Shown one piece after another: positions 10,975 through 19,851 of a stretch of DNA of 52,266 nucleotides. A program made the position numbers and the translations under genes. The DNA is from Flavobacteriales bacterium (GTDB taxonomy: Bacteria > Bacteroidota > Bacteroidia > Flavobacteriales_E > Vicingaceae): assembly GCA_020435335.1 (NCBI GenBank), contig JAGQZT010000008.1, positions 1 through 52,266 on the forward strand. The letters are read 5' to 3'. Every line of letters starts with the position of its first letter. Positions within the stretch are counted from its first letter, which is position 1. Under the pieces are notes generated by a model that had not been told where the DNA came from, searched no databases, and saw only the letters and a list, made by a program, of their open reading frames with translations.

Positions 10975-12363
10975 CTAGCGCACGCTGGAATTTTGATATT
11001 GGAAGGCATCATAAACAAAATGGAAACGCTTGTTTTTGAAAAGGTATTTCTGCTCGTCGATGTAGATGTGTTCGCCTTCTTTCAGGTCGTTCAGATTTGT
11101 TACATCGGAGAACTTCGTGTGCACGGTGCCTTTGGTTCTATAGGCCAGGTCCAGGTACTGAATGTTAACACCCCGTTCGGAACCACAGAGAATCACATGG
11201 ACCGGTTTGCTCACCTTATTGATGAAGTCGTAATCGCGCATGGATTCGAAATTGTCGGCGATCAGGATCAGGGAAGATGCAGACGTGTAGTATTTGGCAC
11301 CTTCGATCAAGGCCTCCACATCATTCTCCAGGCTTTCGCCCCCACCAGATCCTTTAAGCATGCATTTGGTAGCGGTTTGCATCACAGCGTCCACTCCTTT
11401 GTTTTCGGTTACGTAAATGCCTTTGGTTTCCAGCGGTTTCTTTTTCCGGGATTCCGTATCGTCGCCGTCGTTGAAAAAGACAAAATATTTCGCCTTGTCG
11501 TTTTGTGTTTGCGCCTTTAACCAGATGAACACCTGGGCGCTGTAGGGCGACATGCTGCCGGTTACGTCCGTGACCACGATAAAATTGCTCCAATCACGGT
11601 TTCGATCAAACGCATTCAACACGGTAGAATCCTGATAGAGCTGGTGATTGTAAAAGAAATCAGGTGGCGGCGGCGGTTTCACGGTGTCCACAAACCAGAT
11701 GGTGTCGTAGATGTAGCCCCATTTTTTGTCGTAGTGTGTTTTGATCGTAAACTTCATGGGTTTCTTGGTGGTGCCGGAACTAGTAGAATCTCCGGTACCG
11801 GTGGAGTCGCTGGATCCGGTAAGATTGCTATTGGTTGTTGTTGGGTTGTTGTACCGGTCGATGCTGTCCTGCTTCAGGAAGCTGCCGACGAGTTTTTTCA
11901 GGTAATCGGCTTCCTGTTTAAGCATGCTGTTGCTGGAGTTGGGGCGAAAGGTGATGATGAAACCGTGGAACATTTGATTACACACTTCCGGGTTGTTGCC
12001 TTTGGTTTGTTCAGTGAGCTGGAACTCCCATAAAGGAGCCTCGAATAAGCCGGGAACCAAGCGATTCAGTTCCTTCAGCCGGTTCAGGTTAAGTAGTTGC
12101 TGGTTGAAGGTGGGCGAACTGCGAAAGCGAGTGTACACCAACTCCACCTTTAATACTACGCGCTCCTGAAGCTGTTGTTTTTGTTCCGGGTTGAGGATAA
12201 CGGGTTTGGCGAAGGGTGTAGCAATGTACAGTTGGTTCTCGCTCAGTTGGGCGAGGCTTACCTCTTCCACCACCACGGGAGTCCGGTTGGTCAGCCCGTT
12301 GAGCGAAACCGCCCCGAAGGCCACTTGTGCGACCATGAAAATAAGCAGTAAAAACCCCCTCAT
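10975..12363 (-). CDS. Secreted von Willebrand factor A-like protein
   Basis: Exported protein of about 462 residues when started at the ATG at 12363, which gives a clean signal peptide (MRGFLLLIFMVAQVAFG). The longer frame up to 12402 adds residues that do not fit a signal. The N-terminal 170 residues match nothing I recognise. A Ser/Thr/Gly-rich linker follows, then an FTIKTHYDKKWGYIYDTIWF segment, then a vWA-like domain beginning at about residue 260 with VVTDVTGSMS. The first MIDAS aspartate is D266, in DxTGS form rather than the usual DxSxS. Later GSGGGESLENDVEAL and LILIADNFESMRDYD fit the other metal-site loops. Such domains bind metal and protein ligands. It is a single gene, divergent from rsmA; function unknown. 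Confidence 0.8.
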   Translation of the reverse strand: MRGFLLLIFMVAQVAFGAVSLNGLTNRTPVVVEEVSLAQLSENQLYIATPFAKPVILNPEQKQQLQERVVLKVELVYTRFRSSPTFNQQLLNLNRLKELNRLVPGLFEAPLWEFQLTEQTKGNNPEVCNQMFHGFIITFRPNSSNSMLKQEADYLKKLVGSFLKQDSIDRYNNPTTTNSNLTGSSDSTGTGDSTSSGTTKKPMKFTIKTHYDKKWGYIYDTIWFVDTVKPPPPPDFFYNHQLYQDSTVLNAFDRNRDWSNFIVVTDVTGSMSPYSAQVFIWLKAQTQNDKAKYFVFFNDGDDTESRKKKPLETKGIYVTENKGVDAVMQTATKCMLKGSGGGESLENDVEALIEGAKYYTSASSLILIADNFESMRDYDFINKVSKPVHVILCGSERGVNIQYLDLAYRTKGTVHTKFSDVTNLNDLKEGEHIYIDEQKYLFKNKRFHFVYDAFQYQNSSVR

Positions 12364-12378
12364 TCTACCCTGAATAGT

Positions 12379-12386
12379 TACTTTTG
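12379..12386 (+). promoter_or_regulatory. Candidate -7 box upstream of rsmA
   Basis: TACTTTTG matches TAnnTTTG and lies 32 bases before the TTG start of rsmA. No clear -33 TTG is at the right distance, so support is moderate. It sits in the short divergent gap shared with the vWA gene. Confidence 0.35.
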
Positions 12387-12417
12387 TTTTAGTACAAACC
12401 ATTTAAGCCCTCAAATA

Positions 12418-13188
12418 TTGCAAAAAGTAAAGGCAAAAAAGCATCTTGGCCAGCATTTTTTAACCGATTTGGATATCGCCCGGCAAATTGTTGATGCGTT
12501 AATGCTTGCCGATACCTATAGCCACGTGCTGGAGGTTGGGCCCGGAATGGGCGTGCTGACTCAGTTTTTGATTCAAAACAAAGGCTATACAACCTTTCCG
12601 ATCGACGTCGACCGGGAATCGATCGGTTACCTGGCCGAGAAATATCCCGAGCTGAAGGGCAACATCATTTACGGCGACTTCCTGCAGCTTGATCTTCCCG
12701 AATTGACTAACAACGAACCCTTTGCGGTGATTGGTAACTTCCCCTACAACATTTCCACACAGATCCTGTTCAAGGTACTCGATTACAAGGATCACATTCC
12801 CGAGATCGTGGGCATGTTCCAGAAGGAGGTCGCCGAGCGGGTAGCGGCCGGACCAGGAAGTAAAACCTATGGCATCACCAGCGTGCTGTTGCAGGCTTTT
12901 TATGATGTGGAATACCTGTTTACGGTTGATGAGCACGTGTTCGATCCACCGCCGAAAGTAAAATCGGCCGTGATTCGCCTGACGCGGAATGACAATAAAC
13001 AACTGGATTGTGATGAGGTGCTGTTCAAAGCGATCGTAAAAACCGCGTTTAATCAGCGACGAAAAACCTTGCGGAATTCCTTAAAAACCTATCTGAACGA
13101 GGAGCTCAAACAAGAAGAAATCTTCAACAAGCGGCCCGAACAATTAGGTGTGGAGGATTTTGTGGGGTTGACGAGGTTGTTGGGGTAA
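12418..13188 (+). CDS. rsmA: 16S rRNA (adenine1518-N6/adenine1519-N6)-dimethyltransferase
   Basis: RsmA/KsgA dimethylates two adjacent adenines in the 3'-terminal hairpin of 16S rRNA during small-subunit maturation. The protein is 256 residues, close to the family norm. Landmarks are AKKHLGQHFLTD at the N-terminus, SAM-binding motif I VLEVGPGMGVLTQFL, the acidic ligand in IDVDRES, and catalytic motif IV NFPYNIS (commonly NLPYNIS). The start is TTG at 12418; no ATG lies before the conserved N-terminal motif, and the TTG places it just as in relatives. The gene is divergent from the vWA gene and convergent with the unknown secreted gene at 13242. Confidence 0.96.
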   Translation: MQKVKAKKHLGQHFLTDLDIARQIVDALMLADTYSHVLEVGPGMGVLTQFLIQNKGYTTFPIDVDRESIGYLAEKYPELKGNIIYGDFLQLDLPELTNNEPFAVIGNFPYNISTQILFKVLDYKDHIPEIVGMFQKEVAERVAAGPGSKTYGITSVLLQAFYDVEYLFTVDEHVFDPPPKVKSAVIRLTRNDNKQLDCDEVLFKAIVKTAFNQRRKTLRNSLKTYLNEELKQEEIFNKRPEQLGVEDFVGLTRLLG

Positions 13189-13241
13189 AAGGGGTTTGAC
13201 AAGATAATGTGGAGCCTTTTCGCCTGGCATATTTATCTGTA

Positions 13242-14075
13242 TTATTTTACTTCTGTTGTTTCAAAGCTTGTCGTTTCCGAAACGCGTTTAATGGTATAGG
13301 TAGTTCCTTTTGTAGCATGAACTGTTATCACCACCCTTAGACTACTGTTTTTACTAACAATTCTCCTTTGCTCCATATCATAGACGCAATTTCCCGAACC
13401 GTTGCCAGAGGCAGAAAGTTTTTCCGGATAATCTGGTTTATAAACATAAGTCGTGAAAATGTCAAAATTTGCTTTTCCTGAGGCTATGTTTTTTAATACG
13501 TATGTATTCATGACATCAATACTGAATTGAGAAGGGCCGAAAGCCCAGCTTAATGGAGATTTGATGGTTACACTATCACCAACGGTTAACTTCCCAGAAG
13601 AGAATAAATCAACAGAAAGCTTCTCGTTCATCGATGAGATTAATTGATTTTTCCCGATTCCATATACACTATCTATAGGTAAATCAGTAACTTTTATCTT
13701 ATCCTTTAAGCTATAAGTGCCCTTAATGGATTGTCCATTCTTAATCAATTCATCTTTTGGCAAACCCGTTTCCAGATATTTAATTTCAATTGGCATTACA
13801 CCGTTCTTTTCCCTTCCGGTGATGTAAGCGATTTTTGCCACTAATTTTTCTTCATAAATTTTTGGGTTATCAGGGTTATCTTTTCCTTCTGACTTTAGGA
13901 AATTAATGAAATCCTCAGAAGCTTCGTAAGTCTGCACGGTTTTTCTTTCCAGTTTTGTCGTAACCACATATTTAGATTTTGGACGGAATTCATTTGCAAA
14001 ATCTATTTGTTCTTGCCCACTTGTGGTTAAGGCAATTCCTAGAAAAACAGGTATAAGAAAGGGATTCATTTTCAT
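13242..14075 (-). CDS. Unrecognised secreted protein
   Basis: About 277 residues from the ATG at 14075 (frame open to 14099). The N-terminus looks like a signal peptide (FLIPVFLGIALTTSGQEQ). The mature protein is mostly alternating polar and hydrophobic residues suggesting beta structure, with a central DKIKVTDLPIDSVYGIGKNQL and a C-terminus rich in Ser/Thr ending in TTSFETTEVK. There is one internal cysteine (GNCVYD) and no motif I can name. It starts about 33 bases downstream of the YcxB-like membrane gene and is probably co-transcribed with it. I do not recognise the family. Confidence 0.7.
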   Translation of the reverse strand: MKMNPFLIPVFLGIALTTSGQEQIDFANEFRPKSKYVVTTKLERKTVQTYEASEDFINFLKSEGKDNPDNPKIYEEKLVAKIAYITGREKNGVMPIEIKYLETGLPKDELIKNGQSIKGTYSLKDKIKVTDLPIDSVYGIGKNQLISSMNEKLSVDLFSSGKLTVGDSVTIKSPLSWAFGPSQFSIDVMNTYVLKNIASGKANFDIFTTYVYKPDYPEKLSASGNGSGNCVYDMEQRRIVSKNSSLRVVITVHATKGTTYTIKRVSETTSFETTEVK

Positions 14076-14107
14076 AATTACGGGTAACATTTTGGACAAA
14101 CTGCGTA

Positions 14108-14689
14108 TTAATGCTGATCAGGCTTCGTTACAGCATGTTTTATTTTTTCACTTACAGCGTTTTTAAATTCCGTGTAACGACCTTGTTCTATGCATTTTGA
14201 TGGAATCAATAAATGATCTTGGCTTACCAGGGAAATATATTGGTTATTTACCTCCGCTTTAATTATGCCGGACCAATTTAGAATCTTCTCGTGGTCATCC
14301 TGAAGGATCGTCATGAATGAGTCAGTAAGAATTATCTTATGGATTTTGGTCGTTTTTAGTCTCTGCAGATATTCATTTATTTGTTTTTTCCAGGCTCTGA
14401 TTTCTAAAGCTTTTTGTACAAACCCTAAAAAAAATATGATGGTTACTATTTGTCCAATACAGAACAGGATCATCAAAAATATCAGTAGCATAGTGGGCGA
14501 ATCATCAAAACCAAGATTACCAATGCCGAATGATATAACTGTAATACTGATTGTTATGGCTAAAGAAGCAAGGAATTTGAAAAAGAAACCTTTTGTTTTT
14601 GGGCTTTTAAAATAATGTCCTTGTCCTTTGGCGAAGAATATTTCCTCATAAGCCTCTATTGTTGGTGATATCTCAAATTCCAAATTCAT
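14108..14689 (-). CDS. YcxB-like two-helix membrane protein
   Basis: Protein of 193 residues with a short cytoplasmic N-terminus, two adjacent hydrophobic segments (about residues 37-57 and 66-90) and a C-terminal soluble domain of about 80 residues. The order, and the C-terminal pattern (ILTDSFMTILQDDHEKILNW, then YISLVSQDHLLIPSKCI, then FKNAVSEKI), match the YcxB-like family, whose function is not established. It starts an apparent two-gene unit with the secreted gene at 13242. A -7 like box lies 22 bases upstream (14712-14719). Confidence 0.72.
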   Translation of the reverse strand: MNLEFEISPTIEAYEEIFFAKGQGHYFKSPKTKGFFFKFLASLAITISITVISFGIGNLGFDDSPTMLLIFLMILFCIGQIVTIIFFLGFVQKALEIRAWKKQINEYLQRLKTTKIHKIILTDSFMTILQDDHEKILNWSGIIKAEVNNQYISLVSQDHLLIPSKCIEQGRYTEFKNAVSEKIKHAVTKPDQH

Positions 14690-14711
14690 TTGCTATAACT
14701 TGCGCACAAGC

Positions 14712-14719
14712 CAAATATA
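14712..14719 (-). promoter_or_regulatory. Candidate -7 box upstream of the YcxB-like gene
   Basis: TATATTTG on the minus strand matches TAnnTTTG and ends 22 bases before the ATG at 14689. No TTG is seen at the -33 distance. Confidence 0.35.
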
Positions 14720-14771
14720 CCGAAAAAGCATGCGTTAACAGACTATTACGGATTTTGAGCGGCTGGCGAAT

Positions 14772-16049
14772 TTATTGCAGCTTTAATTGTCCGTCTGGTT
14801 GGAACACATAAGACTGTTTACCCTTAAAGACCTTAAAAACCCCCGAATGCATACTTCCTTCGAACTTATCATATTCTATGGGGATCACCATTTCTCCCTG
14901 GTAATTCATAAAACCATATTTACCCTTCTTGCTAACGCAAATTAGTGATGAATTAATTTCATTTCCGGTGTAGTAAGCCGTACCGCCCGAAACAGACCAT
15001 CGTCCGCCGAGCTTTCCTCGGCTGCTTGAGCCCAAAGACACAAGATCAAAAGGACCGGCAACTAATTTCAAGGCAGCATTGGCGTTGTCATAGTGAAAAT
15101 AGTGGTATCCGTTTTTTTCGACAATGTGAATCAAATCACCAAAAACATTTATTTCAGAATAAACCGTTTTTTTGAGCTCTTTACCTGACGCGCTATAAAG
15201 ACCTTGTTCCATGATGTTGTTCGGGCTGTTGCCGGTAATGATTACCTCGTCGTAAACACGGCAACGATGATCAAAATCCATGGGGACAACAAGTTCCCCT
15301 TTATGATTTATCACACCGTATTTTGATCGTTTGGGCCAATCGCGTGACCTGGAAACATGAAAGAAATGGGTGTTTTTATCCTGCATCAGGTCCTCATACC
15401 AATCACTGATCCGTTCACCGGATTGATTGATCAAACAATACTTACCGGAAATTTCTTCCACGGCCTCATTTCCTGTTGCAATATTGGGTCGTTCCTCGCC
15501 TCCCGAAAGGAGCATAATGCTGTTGTAAAAATCCGAATAGTGCCAATCCGAAGTGTCTACAAAGGCATGTAAAGTAGAGGAAACACCATTGGCGCTATTT
15601 TTTTTCTTGGCCATCAACCTATCGTTATTGAAGTAGAAATCCTGCACGTTGCCGATCAATTCTTCCCCGTTCGGGCTTAAAAGAAATGCGTTAAGCGTAT
15701 CCTGAACAGATCTAAACCCAACCCTCCAGGGAATCTTTTTGTCCCATTCTTTCACAGACTCATACACCTCGGAAATACGCGCTCCGCTTTTGTCGATCAG
15801 AAAAAAGGAATCACTTTTTTGGACCAATGCCGACCCGCGCTGAAAGCTGTGGGCCATATCAAACTGATAATCTATTTTGAGGGTTCCTTTTTCGTCGGTA
15901 TATCCGAATAATAAGCTTTGTTGAATGTTTCGGTCGGCCTTGAGCACATCACTTGTTGCCCCGGTGCTTTTATCGCTTTCATCCGGGTTAACGGTTTGGC
16001 AACCGATGAACAGGAAAATCATGCTGAGAGATAGTGTGAATAGTTTCAT
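14772..16049 (-). CDS. WG-repeat lipoprotein
   Basis: Lipoprotein of 425 residues with lipobox FLFIGC (cysteine at 17). The mature part contains several copies of the WG beta repeat (KxGKYGFMNYQGEMVIPIEYD near the C-terminus; SKYGVINHKGELVVPMDFD in the middle; LFGYTDEKGTLKIDYQFD near the N-terminus). These repeats build extended beta surfaces and are common in secreted or surface proteins of Bacteroidota, without a defined activity. The gene is last in a run that starts with acs, 9 bases after the four-helix membrane protein. Role unknown; a surface protein-interaction role is inference from the repeats. Confidence 0.82.
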   Translation of the reverse strand: MKLFTLSLSMIFLFIGCQTVNPDESDKSTGATSDVLKADRNIQQSLLFGYTDEKGTLKIDYQFDMAHSFQRGSALVQKSDSFFLIDKSGARISEVYESVKEWDKKIPWRVGFRSVQDTLNAFLLSPNGEELIGNVQDFYFNNDRLMAKKKNSANGVSSTLHAFVDTSDWHYSDFYNSIMLLSGGEERPNIATGNEAVEEISGKYCLINQSGERISDWYEDLMQDKNTHFFHVSRSRDWPKRSKYGVINHKGELVVPMDFDHRCRVYDEVIITGNSPNNIMEQGLYSASGKELKKTVYSEINVFGDLIHIVEKNGYHYFHYDNANAALKLVAGPFDLVSLGSSSRGKLGGRWSVSGGTAYYTGNEINSSLICVSKKGKYGFMNYQGEMVIPIEYDKFEGSMHSGVFKVFKGKQSYVFQPDGQLKLQ

Positions 16050-16058
16050 AGGCTATTT

Positions 16059-16976
16059 TTAAAGTTTACCAATTTCATCGGAGACTCGATTTAATTCTGT
16101 TACGGACCAGGGCAGGTATCCTCCCAGATCATTCCTCTGATACGATTTAGTAAGCAACAAAAACCCCTCTTTCACTTCTGCATGTTTTAGGTTACAGGAT
16201 GAAAAAACCGTAGCGAGCCGATCGAGCCGATCAGACAACCCGCTAAAATCACTATTCGTTTTCAGAACTTGTAACTCGCCCGGATCATTAACAACAAAGT
16301 TGGGTAATGTACTTTCTTTAACCCAATAGAGTGTGGGCAGAATGGAATCGATGAAGTGCCCCCCGGAGCTCACGGGTGTTTTTTTGGTGCTACGAAGATA
16401 ATGTACTCCAAAAAATGTTTTGTGAATTTGGTGATACCTCTGAACAGGGAATTCCTGCCTGAAATTATCTCCGGCCGCTGTTCGATGTATGCGGTGTTGC
16501 AGAACGGACGATTGTAGAACAAATTTCTTTACCGCATCGTTATTATTTTCCTGCGAATTCTCAATCTGGTTAACATGTTCAATCATTTCCCTCAATAATT
16601 TATTCCCCTTCTTCTCGATAAATCTCACCAGATAGAAGATTAAAAAAATGAGTTGTGCGGCAGCCAGCCCTGCTGTTGTTTCTGTTACCAGCTGATTTGT
16701 TTTCAAAGAAACACTCCAGAAGATCAACAACGAGGTAATTCCCGACAACCTCCAGAAAGCAGTAAAAAAATAATGCCTTGCCGAAGCCCCCCGTGCTTTT
16801 CCGGTCCGATAAATGTCCCAAGCCTGTAGTAGTAAATACCCCGACATGGCAATCCAGGGATAAACCGGAGAGCCGTTGTTATATTCGTATTTCAAAGTAA
16901 TCGTGAACAGAAATACAGCCCATAACGCACCAATGCTTTTAAGTACGATCAAGAGTATTTTTCCAAATATTCTCAT
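16059..16976 (-). CDS. Unrecognised four-helix membrane protein
   Basis: Protein of 305 residues. Four hydrophobic segments lie in the first 125 residues (IFGKILLIVLKSIGALWAVF, PWIAMSGYLLLQAWDIY, LSGITSLLIFWSVSL and AAAQLIFLIFYLVRFI). They are followed by a soluble C-terminal region of about 180 residues with many histidines in the first part (LQHRIHRTAAG, YHQIHKTFFGVHY). I recognise no family. It starts 12 bases after the double-VOC lipoprotein and is followed after 9 bases by the WG-repeat lipoprotein, so it belongs to the acs run. It may anchor or assist its envelope neighbours, but that is only inference. Confidence 0.72.
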   Translation of the reverse strand: MRIFGKILLIVLKSIGALWAVFLFTITLKYEYNNGSPVYPWIAMSGYLLLQAWDIYRTGKARGASARHYFFTAFWRLSGITSLLIFWSVSLKTNQLVTETTAGLAAAQLIFLIFYLVRFIEKKGNKLLREMIEHVNQIENSQENNNDAVKKFVLQSSVLQHRIHRTAAGDNFRQEFPVQRYHQIHKTFFGVHYLRSTKKTPVSSGGHFIDSILPTLYWVKESTLPNFVVNDPGELQVLKTNSDFSGLSDRLDRLATVFSSCNLKHAEVKEGFLLLTKSYQRNDLGGYLPWSVTELNRVSDEIGKL

Positions 16977-16988
16977 AGACCGTGTGCT

Positions 16989-17876
16989 TTACTCCCCATA
17001 CGCATAATTCGGTTCCCACAGCTCGATCTTGTTGTTTTCGGGCGAGAGCACGTGCAAAAAGCTGCCGTATTCGTAGGTAGCAATGCTGTCGGTGAGCACC
17101 ACGCCGTTGGCTGTGAGTTGATCGGCAAGCTCGCTTAGGTTGGACACGCAGTAATTCACCATGAAATGGCCCTCGAAATAATCGGACGATGCCGGAAAAA
17201 TGCTCCACTGCAAATACTCCATGCGGTCGTTGTGTACCGGGTGGTAGAAGTTGAACATCTTGCCGTGCTGATCACTTACGATACCCAGGTTCTCGGCATA
17301 CCATTTCGCTAACATTTGCGGGTCTTCGGCTTTAAAGAAGAGTCCGCCAATGGTTACGTTTACGGTGTTTTTGCCTTGTTCCGATTCCGTGAAGGTGTTG
17401 TCCACCGGCTGCCACAACTCGATCTTGTTGTTCTCCGGATCGAGGATGTGTAAGAATTTACCGTAGTCATAGCTTTCGATGGTGTCGAGCAGTTTGACTC
17501 CGTTTTCCTGAAGCTGATTGGCAAGCAGCTCCAGGTCATCTACCCGGTAATTCACCATCAGATTCTTGTCGGAAGGCTCAAAATACTTCGTAGTAGCCGC
17601 AAACGGGCTCCATTGCAAATAGCCTTTGTCCTTCGGATTGGGTGAAACATTGAATTCGAACAGAGAGCCGTATTCATTGGTTACAAGCCCCAGATTTTCG
17701 GTAAACCAGGCTTTAACGGCAGCCGGGTCTTCACACTTAAAAAAGATGCCGCCGATGCCGGTCACTTTAGCTTTTGGGGTAGGTTCTGTTTGTTGCTTCA
17801 TAACAGTTTCGGGTTGAGGTGCTTCGCTACAGGCTATTACGCTCAGGGCAAGCAAAATCATGACTAGTTTTTTCAC
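16989..17876 (-). CDS. Lipoprotein with two VOC (glyoxalase-like) domains
   Basis: Lipoprotein of 295 residues, lipobox VIAC (cysteine 16), GTG start overlapping the acs stop by 4 bases (GTGA). Two tandem VOC domains follow, about residues 38-160 and 170-290, clearly related: each has GG(I/L)FFK, EDP, a W-(F/Y)-x-ENLG element, YLQWS, MVNY and ends with a PENNKIELW motif. The glutamate in IELW is at the usual second metal position, but no histidine is seen at the usual first position of each half (GGIFFK, GGLFFK), so metal-dependent glyoxalase activity is doubtful. Envelope-anchored VOC proteins are unusual. Translational coupling to acs suggests co-expression, perhaps only as an operon passenger. 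Confidence 0.85.
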   Translation of the reverse strand: MKKLVMILLALSVIACSEAPQPETVMKQQTEPTPKAKVTGIGGIFFKCEDPAAVKAWFTENLGLVTNEYGSLFEFNVSPNPKDKGYLQWSPFAATTKYFEPSDKNLMVNYRVDDLELLANQLQENGVKLLDTIESYDYGKFLHILDPENNKIELWQPVDNTFTESEQGKNTVNVTIGGLFFKAEDPQMLAKWYAENLGIVSDQHGKMFNFYHPVHNDRMEYLQWSIFPASSDYFEGHFMVNYCVSNLSELADQLTANGVVLTDSIATYEYGSFLHVLSPENNKIELWEPNYAYGE

Positions 17877-19765
17877 AGGGCTCCGGCTTTAATCTCGTCT
17901 ACCACACTCGGGTCGAGCAAGGTGCTGGTGTCGCCCAGGTTGGATGTATCCCCTTCGGCGATCTTACGCAGGATTCGGCGCATAATCTTTCCGGATCGGG
18001 TCTTCGGAAGCCCTTTCACCACCTGAATTTTATCCGGTTTGGCGATGGGGCCGATCTCTTTGGTCACTTGTTCCAGCAGTTCTTTACGGAGTTGGTTTTC
18101 ATCCACTTCGCGGGAGCAGATGGCATAGGCATAAATGCCTTGTCCTTTGATGTCGTGCGGATAGCCGACCACGGCTGTTTCCACCACATCCGGATGGGTG
18201 TCGAGCGCGTCTTCCACTTCGGCGGTTCCGATCCGGTGACCGGAAACGTTGATCACGTCGTCGACCCTTCCGGTGATGCGGTACATGCCATTTTCATCAC
18301 GCTTACAACCGTCGCCGGTAAAGTATTTTCCCGGATAAGCCGAGAAGTAGGTTTGCTGGCATCGTTCGTGATCGCCATAGGTTGTTCGCAACATGGAAGG
18401 CCAAGGAAATTTGATGCACAGATTTCCTTCCACCCCATTTCCATAGATTTCTTCACCTTCGGCATCCACCAGACAAGGCTGAATGCCTGGTAACGGATAG
18501 GTGGCGTAAGTCGGTTTTAAAGGCGTGATGCCGGCTAACGGCGAGATCATAATGCCCCCGGTTTCGGTTTGCCACCAAGTGTCTACGATCGGGCAGTTCC
18601 CTTTTCCGATGTGTTCATGATACCATTCCCAGGCTTCATCGTTGATGGGCTCTCCAACGCTTCCCAGCACTTTTAAGGAACTTAAATTGTGTTTGGCCAC
18701 AAAGTCCAGCGGCTGAGCCTGAAGTGCCCGTATGGCGGTCGGAGCAGTGTAAAAAATATTAATTTGATGTTTATCCACAATTTCCCAGAACCGGCCTGCA
18801 TCCGGCCAGGTGGGAACCCCTTCAAACATCACGGTTGTTGCTCCGGCGAGTAAGGGGCCGTAAATGATATACGAATGCCCGGTAATCCAGCCGATGTCGG
18901 CCGTACACCAGTAAATGTCGCCCTCTTCGTACTGGAACACATTCTGAAAACTATAACTGGTATAAACCATATAGCCTCCGGTGGTGTGAACCACGCCTTT
19001 GGGTTTTCCGGTTGAACCGGAAGTGTAAAGGATAAACAATTCGTCTTCGGCATCCACTTCGGTGGCTTCGCAAACGGCATTTACTTTTTCAAATTCCTCA
19101 TGCCACCAGATATCCCGTCCCGGAACCATATTAACATGGGCACCTGTTCGTTTGTATACAATGTTTCTTTGAATGGAAGGACAGTTTTCGAGTGCCTCAT
19201 CCACAATAGATTTAATGGCGATGGTTTTATCGCCCCGATAGGCTTCGTCGGAGCTGATGATGATGTTACAGGTTGCATCGTTGATCCGGTCGGCCAGGGC
19301 TTTGGCGGAGAAGCCGGCAAAGACTACGGAATGAATTGCACCGATACGGGCACAAGCCAATACGGCAATGGCAAGTTCGGGAACCATAGGCATGTACAAG
19401 CAGATGCGGTCTCCTTTTTTGGCGCCATTGTTTTTCAGGACATTGGCGAAAGTACATACCCGCTCATGCAGTTCCTGATACGTAATGTGTTGTGCCTCGT
19501 CGCTCGGATTGTTCGGTTCCCACAGGATGGCGGTTTGATTGCCACGAAACTCCAGGTGCCGATCGAGGCAATTTTCGGTAATGTTCAATTTCCCATTTAT
19601 GAACCATTTCACATTCGGTTCTTCGAAGTTCCAGTCGAGCACATCATCCCATTTTTGCCTCCAGTTAAAAGTCTTGGCAATATCGCCCCAAAATTCCTTG
19701 GGTTTGTTGATGCTTTGGTTGTATTGCGATTGGTATTCTTCGAATGATTTGATCTTTAGGTCCAT
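17873..19765 (-). CDS. acs: Acetyl-CoA synthetase
   Basis: AMP-forming acetate:CoA ligase, 630 residues, slightly shorter than the usual 645-655. It activates acetate through acetyl-AMP to acetyl-CoA in the cytoplasm. Landmarks are the N-terminal [11 protein letters not shown], the P-loop [19 protein letters not shown], the acetate-pocket WWQTETGG and the C-terminal [12 protein letters not shown], whose lysine is the adenylation-half catalytic residue and the normal site of acetylation control. First gene of a leftward run (acs, double-VOC lipoprotein, membrane protein, WG lipoprotein). The terminator of the upstream gene lies directly before it, so acs has its own promoter in the roughly 85-base gap, though I see no clear -7 box there. 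Confidence 0.97.
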   Translation of the reverse strand: MDLKIKSFEEYQSQYNQSINKPKEFWGDIAKTFNWRQKWDDVLDWNFEEPNVKWFINGKLNITENCLDRHLEFRGNQTAILWEPNNPSDEAQHITYQELHERVCTFANVLKNNGAKKGDRICLYMPMVPELAIAVLACARIGAIHSVVFAGFSAKALADRINDATCNIIISSDEAYRGDKTIAIKSIVDEALENCPSIQRNIVYKRTGAHVNMVPGRDIWWHEEFEKVNAVCEATEVDAEDELFILYTSGSTGKPKGVVHTTGGYMVYTSYSFQNVFQYEEGDIYWCTADIGWITGHSYIIYGPLLAGATTVMFEGVPTWPDAGRFWEIVDKHQINIFYTAPTAIRALQAQPLDFVAKHNLSSLKVLGSVGEPINDEAWEWYHEHIGKGNCPIVDTWWQTETGGIMISPLAGITPLKPTYATYPLPGIQPCLVDAEGEEIYGNGVEGNLCIKFPWPSMLRTTYGDHERCQQTYFSAYPGKYFTGDGCKRDENGMYRITGRVDDVINVSGHRIGTAEVEDALDTHPDVVETAVVGYPHDIKGQGIYAYAICSREVDENQLRKELLEQVTKEIGPIAKPDKIQVVKGLPKTRSGKIMRRILRKIAEGDTSNLGDTSTLLDPSVVDEIKAGAL

Positions 19766-19804
19766 GGTTTAATAATTAACGTAACAGGACTTTAAAATTA
19801 ACAA

Positions 19805-19830
19805 AAAAGGCGTGCAATTGCACGCCTTTT
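19805..19830 (-). terminator. Intrinsic terminator of the T9SS-sorted protein gene
   Basis: Perfect 26-base self-complementary hairpin (GGCGTGCAA paired with TTGCACGCC, flanked by AAAA and TTTT) 22 bases after the stop at 19852. On the minus strand the stem is followed by a run of six T, so it should end transcription of the TonB receptor operon before acs. The symmetric flanks could also work in the other direction. Confidence 0.85.
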
Positions 19831-19851
19831 CTCCTATCAAATTAAACTAAA

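Noticed and set aside
10971..10988. CCAGC...GCTGG hairpin across the stop of the vWA gene as a terminator
   Set aside because: On the transcribed strand it is not followed by a T run, and the stem has competing pairings.
12499..13002. Long open frame antisense to rsmA (167 codons)
   Set aside because: It lies fully within a clearly conserved gene and its translation has no recognisable domain; it is a shadow of codon use.
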